This document shows positions 45,301 through 55,206 of a stretch of DNA of 64,000 nucleotides, piece after piece (position 1 is the first letter of the stretch; every line of letters starts with the position of its first letter). A model generated the notes under the pieces. It was not told the origin of the DNA, searched no databases, and worked only from the letters and a program-made list of their open reading frames with translations. The DNA comes from Clarkia xantiana subsp. parviflora (lineage: Eukaryota > Streptophyta > Magnoliopsida > Myrtales > Onagraceae). The translations under genes and the position numbers were made by a program. The stretch is taken from assembly GCA_036873135.1 (NCBI GenBank), contig JAPTYO010000034.1, forward strand, positions 833,165 through 897,164. The letters are read 5' to 3'.

Positions 45301-47561
45301 GCTGTCTCTGGCTCTCCATGTTTAAGTAGGATACTCTCGATAATAAGTGAGCAAGAAGTGTAATTTTCTTCCTTATGCTGAAAACGAAGAAAACAGAAAG
45401 AAAAAAGAGAAGTCAATTGATGAGATCCCTTTTTCTTTTTTGCCACTGGATGAGATCCCTTGAATGGTTCATTCGATGTATTACAGGAGGGCAAAGGTTT
45501 ATTTGATATATTTACTGCATAAATAATATGCATGTTGAGTAAGGTTTTATTAGATATTTCTAATGCATAGTTGGCGTGTTGAGTAGGACCATTTCTAGTA
45601 GAAATCTCAAGTGTGTTTTTCAATAGGCACTGCTCGAGGTTTGCAATTGGGAACTAGGCGAGGCTCAAAGAAAGGATGCACTCGATCGAGCTAGAGTGCA
45701 TGAGGTGGAACCTCCTGCTGAGCTTCTTTTGGAGGAAAGGGGTGTGCATCCTAGCACTGAAGATGGTGTGAGAGATCGTCTTCAAAGCAAGACTCATAAA
45801 GAACTGGAGGAATTTCTTTTGGGTGTGGAAGAGAAGCTGCGTACCGGTAAGGGTCTTAACGTAGAGTTTTGGCTAGGTATTCGCAAAAGAGTCTGCATAT
45901 ACAAGGCAAAGGTATGACATATTCGCGTTCACGTGTCTTTTATTTTTAGAGCTGCAAGTTTTTGGGTCTCATCATATAAGTAATTTCTGCAAATCCAGGC
46001 CTTCCTTAGGGAATTTCATGCTGAAATGTTGCGGAAACATCTTGAGCGTCATGAACCACCTTTGGTGGATGATGATGGGTACACGGCGCTTAATGATGCA
46101 TTAAGTCCTATCAAGGAGGAGGAGGAAGAGGAGGAGGAATTTGCTGAACGAGATGGTATTTTCTCAATACTGATATTACGAAATGTTTTGTTTTAGCGCC
46201 TTAAAGTAACTGTGTTATATAGAGCGAAGGCCTGAAAATAGCAACAATAAAAAAAATCGCTGTTTAAGTAAAGTTTGGCCAAATATTTAACTAATATATG
46301 AATTTCGAAAAAGGTCATTCCCAATTTGCATAACTAACACTTTTAGGAAGTACTGTCTATAAATAGTGACGCAGCCTACCTACTGACGAAAAGAGGAGCT
46401 AACTCTCTCTAAAACGACGCACTCTAGAGTTTTACTGATATTGGTTCTAATGTTACAGACATTGGAGGGGTATGGCCGGAACCTATGGAAGAAGGTGGTG
46501 GATCATTTTCACCACAGTTATTGCATGGTGATGACAATGATGAGGCCATTGACCCTGAAGAAGACCGAGCTGCACTGGTGAAACATCCTCTCGCAGAATT
46601 TACCTACCTCTACAATCAAATTGAAAGTTTAAAGATTCATATGTGGCTAAACGTGATGCTTTTTTGTTTCTAAATATGCATGCAGTACAAGAAGAGATTG
46701 GCAGTATTGCAGGAAAAACATATACATGTTGCTGAGGTGGCTATGATGTCACCAAAGCAGCCAGCTCCCGAGCATGACGACCATTTTGAGAGGATTGCCG
46801 TAAAAGTTATGGGTGCCATGGAAGAAGGTGATGCAATTTTTGGCTCCGGAGGCTCAGAAGAAGTGAATCTAGACACGCAGGTTATTAAATCTTCAAGACC
46901 ATGCATATACATACAATTGAAAGCCTGGAAAAAGCTCTTTCTTATGCAATTCTGAGTTTCAAGTGTCAAACAAATGAATGTTTGAATATTGGTGCAGGTT
47001 TATTGGTGGCATGACAAGTACCGTCCGAGAAAACCAAAATACTTTAACCGAGTCCACACAGGCTATGAGTGGAACAAGTACAACCAAACACACTATGATC
47101 ATGATAATCCACCTCCCAAGGTTGTTCAAGGCTACAAGTTCAACATTTTTTACCCTGACCTCGTGTCCAAAACAAAGGCCCCGAGTTACACAATAGAGAA
47201 AGATGGAAATAGCAGTGAAACTTGTATCATAAGGTTCCATGCTGGGGCTCCGTACGAAGACATTGTAAGTTCCCTACCCTAAAAGTCCATGCATGTTACA
47301 TGATTTAGACTGTGTCTGGATTGGTCTCCAATGCCTCTATTTGCGTTCAACTTTTCTGTCTTAGATGCTTATTATCTAAAGGAATTAGCTTCTTGCTGAG
47401 AAAATGTGTATAATTACTATGTATGTATGTGGGTTTTGCAGGCATTTAGGATTGTGAACAAGGAGTGGGAATATTCGCATAAGAAGGGATTCAAGTGCAC
47501 ATTTGAGCGAGGTATCCTTCATCTCTACTTCAACTTCAAGCGCTGCCGCTACCGTAGGTGA
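42381..47561 (+). CDS. Ubiquitin-remnant/Cactin chimeric gene, unit 1
   Basis: Thirteen coding exons: 42381-42878, 42986-43077, 43740-43839, 43964-44035, 44149-44211, 44296-44436, 44954-45049, 45627-45911, 45999-46155, 46459-46577, 46686-46880, 46998-47264, 47442-47561. All junctions are GT-AG and in phase. Exon 1 carries a deleted ubiquitin unit ([13 protein letters not shown] joined to [15 protein letters not shown]...LRGG), a decayed next unit ([16 protein letters not shown]), then an S/R-rich Cactin start ([20 protein letters not shown]). Exons 2-13 add 568 residues of Cactin, with [47 protein letters not shown], the acidic stretch, [20 protein letters not shown], and the terminal CactinC domain ending FKRCRYRR. 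The start is uncertain: ATGs at 42381, 42450 and 42582 are all in frame and give about 734, 711 or 667 residues. The ubiquitin ATG and the 5' UTR intron acceptor are deleted here. Cactin normally acts in the nucleus in splicing. Confidence 0.78.
42465..42581 (+). other. Deleted ubiquitin unit inside the chimera
   Basis: [13 protein letters not shown] (ubiquitin residues 4-16) is joined directly to [20 protein letters not shown] and ends RLRGG. The join falls at CTCGAG, which matches both the CTCGA of the first and the CTCGAGGATGG of the second ubiquitin unit kept in unit 2. It therefore looks like a short-homology deletion of about 340 bp between adjacent units. The remnant lacks most of the beta-grasp core and cannot fold as ubiquitin. 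Confidence 0.85.
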
Positions 47562-49733
47562 TGCTACGTTAGGAGGTGTGAGATGATGACCCCGTTACAT
47601 GCTAAGCTGGTGCGAGTGGAGATTATTCTAGGAACTTATGATATTTGGGAGATAATGAAATAAGTTGCAATTAAAGGGTCTTTTGGTGTCATATGTTTAA
47701 CCAGTGTAGGCTTTTGATGCCATATGTTTGTAGACTTTTGGTGTTATACGTTTGCATTTTATAGGTTTTTTGTGCATCGTTAGTCAAATTTTAAGTTTGA
47801 CTGTTTTAATTTAGTTTTCAAATTTATACACTTCACTTTTAATTTTTACAATTTAATTCTAAAAGAACCCAAGGTCCTATTGACCTAGCCATGATGCGAT
47901 ATATGGCTAGGTTGGACCACGGCTCTCGTTGTCGGACCCGAAATGGAAGTTGAATGACTTGCCAATCATCAGATATTACAAATGACGATTTGTTTGAGTC
48001 AGAGTGCTTACGCGTTAATTAGCAATTCTGTAATTAAACTATAGTTATAACCAATGTTATCGTAACCGGACCAGCACCGAACCGGCTAGGCCTAGGGGTC
48101 CAGTTTCCAATTCGTCTTGTCCGATTGCGGCTTCATAATGCACTCTTCTTCTCTTCATCCATGCGCTCATCATCTTCTCCCCCGTTGTTAAAGGAAAAAG
48201 TACGGAATGAGATTGGGTGTTTGTTTCTACTTTCTAGGGTTAATAATCTATTAAAATTCTGAATTTTGACCCTTGTTAACTGGATAGATTTGAATTTTTA
48301 AAAGTTAATTTGGAAGGTTTGAATTTTCAAATTTGTTGATATACGAGGTCTCCGGCAATTTTTGCCGAATAGAATTTGGTCACATGCTTGGCATGTGACC
48401 GGAAATGAACATAAATCCCGAAAATGCCCTCCGACAAAAGTACGCCCCTCACATGCTTGACCTGAAAGACGAAAATGCCCCTTAAAGCAAATAAAAAAAA
48501 CTTCTTCGCTGGTGACCGCCAAGGCCGCCCAAAGCTCTGATCGGAGCCATAGAGCTCCGATCGGAGTTGTGGCCCCGACCTGAGGCCACAGAGCCCCAGA
48601 TCGGGGCCACAGAGCTCCAGATCGGGGTCGGACGGCTCTAATCGGAGCCGTCCGGCCTCGATTGGTGATCGCCGGTGTGTTTGGATGGAGCTAGTCGGAG
48701 CCGGGGTGGCAGTGGCCGGAGCCATGGTGGTCTTAATTTGACTTCAGGGGTAATTTTGTCATTTCACATTTTCTCAAATAAGGTATTAAATAAAAAAAGA
48801 ATGCTGATAAAAGTTCCGACAGTCGGAACCCAGCCATTCTGATTGTCAGTTAGTGGCACATTGGTAATAAGTGGCAACATCATGGGCATTTTTATATATA
48901 GAAGAAAGTTGGAACATTGGCATTCCGAAAATCGGAACGGCAATCATATTCCCATAAAAAATATTAAAAGGGGTAAAACTGTCATTTCACACAATTCTGT
49001 TAAATTTAACCCTAAAAATGGACGGAAACCCTAAAATCAACAAAGTTGAAAATTCAGACATTCCAAATTAACTTTTGTAAATTAGACGTCTCTGGTTAAC
49101 CTGGGTTAAAATTCAGACCTTTCGTAGTTTATTAACCCTTGTTTCTAAGGAGTTTTTTTTTTTTTTGCCAAATGATGCTTTATTTATAAATCAAATACTT
49201 TAACCCGGAATACAATCTAAATGCAAAATAAATAAAAGAGGAGGCCGGGGGGCTACAACCCAATTAGCTGGACACGTCTCATTCCTGGATTGAATGACAA
49301 CCCAGTTTGCGCAGCGATTAACGCCCCTACGAATAACTTTCAAAGTCACATATTCAATTATGTGGCCATTTATCGAATAGAGCTAATAATGTTGTCAAGT
49401 CACCAGCCGGGGTTTGTCGAAATATGTCAGATTTGGTTTACAACGTATTCCGCGACCGATTCTATAACGACTTCCCTCCATTGATAATGAACTGCAAGCT
49501 CGACTCCATGAAGTCTTTTACTATTGTCTCCGCCATGGCACTATTGAACTGCAGCCGTACCACCTTGAGCAATGTATCCAACGGTCAATTTTGTACCCGC
49601 TTCCCATGCGTCGACCGTGACCCGTTGTATCCACTCTAAGGGTTGATGCAGATTTGGACACTCTAAGGGAAGTCGTTATAGAATCGGATGGGAGGTAATG
49701 GAGGAACGATGTCATGACATTTACGCTGGCATC
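47562..49733. other. Intergenic spacer between duplication units
   Basis: After the Cactin 3' UTR comes a half-copy of the 19444-20082 type repeat (about 47675-47900). A 902-bp foldback element and a 22-bp inverted repeat (49456-49477 with 49666-49687) follow, the latter ending about 45 bp before unit 2 begins. No gene is seen. Confidence 0.6.
48237..49138. mobile_element. 902-bp foldback element with GC-rich core
   Basis: The ends GGGTTAATAA...TTATTAACCC are inverted; long arms include TTAAAATTC(T/A)GA and GTTAATTTGGAA. The 9-mer TTGTTTCTA follows the right end (49139-49147) and occurs exactly at 48221-48229, seven bases before the left end. This suggests a 9-bp target duplication with a small later insertion. 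The core (about 48500-48720) is GC-rich with repeated GATCGGAGCC/GGAGCTCCGATCGG units. Confidence 0.7.
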
Positions 49734-50741
49734 GGCGGTTTTCTTTTGTAAATGTCGTCGTATTTATTATTATTATTATTTTCTATACTATGCATCAAAT
49801 TGCCACTTTATCGAATATGATATCTAAATTATATCAAAAGATAGTTACAAAAACTCAAATACCTCTTTTTATAATCAATCCATTTTGAACATGTTACATT
49901 CTACATCAATAAGAAACTAGGGGCTGACCCCGATGTTATTGTTAACATGCATGTAATAAAAGATTAAGATTATGTTTCAATTTTTATGTTTTTAGATATT
50001 TGATGCAGCAAATGTATTGCAGCTTTTTTTTATTGTACACATTACGTCGTATAGAGATATATTATCATTTCATTGATTAAGCTCATGTCGTATCAACATA
50101 ATCTACTAAATTAGATAAAAGTTATATATCTTTATTATATTAATATTTATGAGTAGACCTTATATATTATTATATAACTACCGAAAAATTAAAAACATGG
50201 AGATTTTAATAGGAAAATGTTTTAAAAAAAATATATACAACTGTTTTTTTTTTTTATAATAATAAGTATGATGAAAATCTCCAATTGTTTAATGTTTTTT
50301 TTATAGAGTTGGGAAATTTTTTGTCTACTTCCTAATTATTATTTTCCACTCCGGAAGATTATTTAGAAAGATTGATAAAAATGTATGGAAAAATCTATAA
50401 AGTACCAATTTTAGGCCGAAATTCAAGACCAAAACAGATAATTAATACAAATTGCTGACGCCAGTGGATCCACCATAATTTTGTAGATAAGTTTTCATAT
50501 TATGTCCTTCATGCAAAAAATGAGAGAGCACTCCTTTTAATTTGTTTTCCTTTATTATTATTATAATTATTATTTATACTTTCGTCTAAAAGAACCTTAC
50601 TTCAAAACAAAACAAAAACTTAAACTTTGATAGGCTCATTCTTGATCCATTTGGATTTATTAACGTATTTTGTTGGTTAAGAATGTATTATATTTTTATT
50701 ATTTTTATTATAAACAATTTTTAAACTATAATTTGTATATA

Positions 50742-51273
50742 GGGTTAATAACTAAAAAACTGTCTAAGGTTTACCCTATGTTAAAATTAGGTGTCTGAAG
50801 TTTGAAATGTTAAAATGGACTGTCCCAAGTTTCATTTTTGTTGAAATTTGGTGTCTCGGTGTGATTACTTTAGAGAAGTCAATTTCGACGAAACCGTTTG
50901 TCAATTCGAGCTCTCATACACATTCCCTTCTCGTCATCTTGTCGGGACCATCACCTAAAAAGTTGGTCACATCCGGGCAAGTAAATCTCGCTCTATTGTC
51001 CTTGGAAAATGGCTCCACGCCACTCTTCTAGAAACTTTTTTTTTAATATTCAATTTTTAGGTGAAATTTGACAATTTTGTGAAAAGTAAAGAGTGATGAA
51101 TTATGATTGGGTTGGTGGGTTGATGAAAATGATTGAATGGAGATGAAAAGACGCACAAAGACACCAAATTTCAACAAAAATGAAACTTGGGACAGTCCAT
51201 TTTAACATTTCAAACTTCAGACACCTAATTTTAACATAGGGTAAACCTTGGACAGTTTTTTAGTTATTAACCC
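50742..51273. mobile_element. Mutator-like MITE, family 2, copy in unit 2
   Basis: A 532-bp foldback element, nearly identical to 35426-35958, with ends GGGTTAATAACTAAAAAACTG and inverse. It is flanked by the perfect 9-bp duplication TTGTATATA (50733-50741 and 51274-51282). It lies 1.2 kb upstream of F-box gene 2, a different site from the copy in unit 1. Confidence 0.92.
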
Positions 51274-51924
51274 TTGTATATACTACATAAAAGTAAATAT
51301 ATATATTATATAATTAAAAAAAAACCCAATCAATATATATTTGTTGGAGTTTAATGGGTCGTTTGTATTGTGGGAATGTGAATGATACTTCAAGATTACA
51401 TTTACATTAGTGGCGATATTCTCATGTTAGCATAAACAAGTATATGAATCTTTAGCCAGATTTTTTTTTTTTTTAGATTATCGTACTAATTCGGGTTAGT
51501 GCACATCCCCTCAACTAAGTAATCCAATTACCTTAAAAATGGTGGTAATCTTAAATTACATTCTGATGAGATTTAATTTTGCTTAATTAATGTCTTTTTT
51601 TTCCAACAAAATTAAATTAATGTCTTTTTTTAACATTAAAATAAAGATCATATATTTTGCCATCCAAAAACGGTTAGTATGAAAAAATGTATCATAATAT
51701 AGGTGCATTTAACATCATTAAAAATGATGGGAGCAAATTCTAGGGACGGTTAGTACTGAAACATGTATTAAAATATAGGGTGAATTTCATCCTAAAGACG
51801 GCGGGAAATAAAAAGACTACCTAAAAAGTTTTTTTCCCTTTACCAATAAAATCAGCTCTCAACTTTGTTTGAAAAAAAAAAAAAAAAAAATCAGCTCCTC
51901 ACCCTCAGAGAGAAGAACGAGAAG

Positions 51925-52050
51925 ATGGCGAAGAAGAAAGCGGAAAGTATAAAAGCAGCGACTAACAGAGAGAAACCTGTGAATGAACTAAGAAAGAGAG
52001 GAATGAGAAAATGTCGACGAAGAAGACGGTTAATTCTGTACTTCCGGTAG
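51925..52050 (+). CDS. Overlapping upstream ORF of F-box gene 2
   Basis: A 41-codon basic frame starting MAKKKAESIKAATNREKPVN, 86 bp upstream of the F-box ATG and overlapping its first 40 bases. It corresponds to the uORF of copy 1 but with a longer, arginine-rich end. Confidence 0.45.
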   Translation: MAKKKAESIKAATNREKPVNELRKRGMRKCRRRRRLILYFR

Positions 52051-53219
52051 AATTAGTTGAAGAAATTCTGACTAGACTAGAGGTGAAATCACTGAAGCGA
52101 TTTGAGGCTGTTTCCAAGTCCTGGTTATCGATCATCTCAGATTCCAGATTTATCAACAAACACTTCGATCGTTCATCACTTCATCCGAAGGTATTGATTT
52201 CTCTCCGGAACTCAAATGTCGGTTCTCTCGGTTGCCTTTTATCTTCGTCGGCAGATTCTCCTGATTGTGATGTTCTGTTTGAAATGGACGGAACACATAC
52301 ACTTGCATCTACTTTTCTCTGCAAAGTTGAACATGACGGAATGACTTGCTCACGTATTTCCGAGTCGGTTGCTGGCTTGATATTGATTCAGTTTGAGAAT
52401 GAGGACTTTATCATGATCTGTAACCCTAGCACTAGGGAGAGTATTAGAATCAATTTCCCTCCACCTCCCCAAGGTATCTCTAAGAAGTTTAAGTTTGGTG
52501 GCCGGAGTTTCTTAGGTTTCGATCCGGTCGGGAAGCAGTTTAAAGTTTTGTGCAGATGTGTTGGGCGTATCGGGAGCAAATGGAAACCTTGGCACTATGT
52601 AATGACATTGGGCGATGATGCATGGAGGCCAATCGAGTGCAACTATCCACCTCATCCTCGTGCGGATGTTTACATCGATGGAAAAATATACTATGTTTGC
52701 TATGATAAAACATTTGACGCGATTGTGTTTGATGTCCGTTCGGAGACATTCGAACATATTCCTATTCCTGCAGATTTTCCAAATACGAACAGACCGTTGC
52801 TTGTGAACTATTGTGGATCTGTGGCAGCAGTTAAAAACCGCTGGAACTTCTTAGATATCAGTCGTGGTGGGGACATTTTTATGAATGTGTTGACTGATCT
52901 CCCTAATCATCTTTGGAACTCTATGAAATTTTCAGAGCCTTACAGCTATATTGAACTTGCTGCACAAAGCTTTATAGCTGGATCATTCCCCAATGGCAAA
53001 ATATTGCTTCTATCGGGCATCAAACCAGAGCAACTTGAACTGGACATCTATGATGTGGAGATTGGAGTTAAAAGAGGACAACTCATAGTTACTTGGCCAG
53101 TAGAACACAGTGTTCAGTATTCTGGTACGAAAACCCGTGTTTTGACCATTTCTCGTCACGTGGAAAGGCTTGAGTCACTTGAAGGCCTGTCACCCACATA
53201 TCAGTTTCAGAGATATTAG
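52011..53219 (+). CDS. F-box protein with FBA domain, copy 2
   Basis: A 402-residue single-exon frame, tandem duplicate of the gene at 36088. The F-box is at residues about 9-52 after an extra N-terminal MSTKKTVNS. The FBA region keeps IMICNPSTRESIRINFP, GRSFLGFDPVGKQF, WHYVMTLGDDAWRPI and TFEHIPIPADFPN. Differences from copy 1 include an insert PPQGISKK after INFPP and loss of three residues near KTFDAIVF, both in-frame, so both genes appear to remain under coding constraint. Confidence 0.9.
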   Translation: MSTKKTVNSVLPVELVEEILTRLEVKSLKRFEAVSKSWLSIISDSRFINKHFDRSSLHPKVLISLRNSNVGSLGCLLSSSADSPDCDVLFEMDGTHTLASTFLCKVEHDGMTCSRISESVAGLILIQFENEDFIMICNPSTRESIRINFPPPPQGISKKFKFGGRSFLGFDPVGKQFKVLCRCVGRIGSKWKPWHYVMTLGDDAWRPIECNYPPHPRADVYIDGKIYYVCYDKTFDAIVFDVRSETFEHIPIPADFPNTNRPLLVNYCGSVAAVKNRWNFLDISRGGDIFMNVLTDLPNHLWNSMKFSEPYSYIELAAQSFIAGSFPNGKILLLSGIKPEQLELDIYDVEIGVKRGQLIVTWPVEHSVQYSGTKTRVLTISRHVERLESLEGLSPTYQFQRY

Positions 53220-53343
53220 ATCCTGCATCGACATTGGCTGGAAGGGTAGTTGAATAGCAAATCAGTTTCAGAGATATTAGATCCTGCATCAACATTGGCT
53301 GGAAGGGTAGTTGAATAGCAAATTAGTTTCAGAGATATTAGAT
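53202..53343 (+). repeat. 61-bp repeats at the F-box 2 3' end (two and a part)
   Basis: Same unit as at 37258, starting at 53202, 53263 and 53324. The third copy breaks after GATATTAGAT, where the sequence switches to a Cactin intron. Confidence 0.92.
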
Positions 53344-54858
53344 GGTCTCAATTTGAGGGCATTACTCTTGTATAGCCTTGTGTTTGCTTGGTTAAGTAAA
53401 CTTTCCTCTTTACCTAGAAAATAATGATGGTTAAGATGTTGAAGACTAAATAAAAGGCCATATGGAAGTTTTAGCTCTTCCATGAATTTACCCTGTCAGT
53501 GACTTAATTCAGGAAAATCTCAAGGTGCATACAGACAATGCAATCTTTTGTTTCGCTTGAAGTTGTAAGATGTTACATTTTGATGCAATAAGGATTTGTG
53601 GTTTGAAAGATATGCTATAGACACCAGAGATGGATAGATTTAGCTGGCTGCAACACTAGCCCTAAGAGCTCCATTAGCTTGTCTGATACATCAGTAACAA
53701 TTTAAAAGAGGCTTTACACACTCTGTATCGTAATAAGCAGTGGCGAGATGGAATTGATCAGATATGGGCTGCTCAGTTTATATTATGAGTCGAATGTGAA
53801 GCAGGACACAAAAGAGTGCTAACTTGAAGTATCAACATTTTTATGTAGTTATACACATATAAAGCACCTACTTTTTATGCAACTAGTCTTCTAGAGCACA
53901 GATGGGCCACTGTAATATTTTCCTTTTAAAACTGAACACAAACATATGCTGTGTGAAATCCAGATTCATATGGAAGAAGAAGATTGAGCGTGATGTTTCT
54001 CAAGGTGCTACTGTAGGATCATTTTCTGTGAAAGAGGAGAGAAGAGACGGAGAGAAGCGATGGTATGCAGTTAGTAATCGAGTATTAACTTGGTTTATTT
54101 TGTACTTAGGAAGCATTTTATTGAGTATTTGGGACATACCTATTTACGGCATAATCGTCTGAATTTTTACTCGGTTAAATGAAAACTGTGATACAGGCGG
54201 AGATTGAAAAAATGAAAAAGAGAAGGGAAGAAAGAGCTCTTGAAAAAGCACAGCATGAAGAAGAAATGGTGAGTTTTTATGGTTAATTGAAGCTCATTCT
54301 ATGTCAATATGCAAAAGTTTCAGACGATTTGGATATGGAGCTAAATGAGCCATACACGGTTTTCAAGGTCAGAATTCACAGTTTGTGAAATCTGTGCGTT
54401 TTATTCTGCCTATTTTACTGGGTATTGGTCTTTTTATATGTTCCTTTAGCAGATGCATTTCACATCTCTGTCCCATTCTTAGTTTTAGAGAATAATTTTA
54501 TGGTAGAAAATTTAGATATTTGTGGTTTATTATTTATATTCTTCCTGTTCTTTTATACTTTGAAAAACATGGCGGATGGGTTATGGTATGAGGTTTCTTG
54601 CCCCAGTTTCACTGTGGCTTTTCTCATGGTGACGTATTGTGCTTGTTTTCCTGCTGTTATAATGGTGTAGCGGCATCCAACATAAGTTGCTGCGTTCCAC
54701 TTTTACGGTTAAGTTCAGCCAACATGTCATAGGTCTTCTACTAATTCGTTTATCGTAAAAGAAGTCCAGAGGATCATGCACTATAATTTGGAGAGTTTCT
54801 AAGTGTAGCTATAACGAATATATATTCTATGTCATAACGGTGCTCCTTGGCATTTTAT
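53343..54858 (+). pseudogene. Cactin gene fragment inserted in unit 2
   Basis: This is a copy of about 43118-44948: end of the second Cactin intron, exon 3 (from 53964, [16 protein letters not shown]), exon 4 ([18 protein letters not shown]), and the following introns. Exon 3 has a 1-nt loss after KEE. An internal deletion removes exon 5 and the start of exon 6 (junction near 54322). The fragment ends at CATTTTAT just before exon 7, where it joins sequence that lies upstream of the intronless gene. It has no promoter or complete frame. Confidence 0.85.
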
Positions 54859-54864
54859 AATAGG

Positions 54865-55206
54865 ACATTCATCACCTTCAATGAGATAATAGGAGTTAGG
54901 AGGAATAGGATAGAGGGGTAGAATAGGTAAGCACGTAACTTTATAGTGAAACAAGAAGAGGTTAGACGGGGTAGAATAGGAAATTTAAATTTAGAGAGAT
55001 TATTTAAATATAGTGTAGGATTATAAAGATATATATATATTATATTTTTTTAATATATATATAACTAAACCAATCAAATCCATCGATATTTCATATATAT
55101 AATATTGGGTATAATAAATATCTATCTATATTGGGTATATTTGGATATATATATATATATATTTCATGTGTGTTCGTTAATATCATTATATATTATATAT
55201 AACTCA
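54865..55206. other. Upstream region of intronless Cactin copy 2
   Basis: Matches 38775-39180 closely (ACATTCATCACCTTCAATGAG onwards) but without the long TA run. An upstream in-frame ATG at 55105 would add 34 AT-encoded residues. It is not used as the start because copy 1 has no equivalent. Confidence 0.6.

Larger units (their letters stand above)
49734..53343 (+). repeat. Segmental duplication, unit 2, F-box part
   Basis: Collinear copy of 33637-37433. It lacks the two MITEs at 34786 and 35426 but carries its own MITE at 50742. It ends abruptly within the third 61-bp repeat at a junction to Cactin intron sequence. Confidence 0.85.

Noticed and set aside
55105..55206. 34-residue N-terminal extension of intronless Cactin copy 2
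   Set aside because: The extension is encoded by the AT-rich promoter, and copy 1 is not open there.
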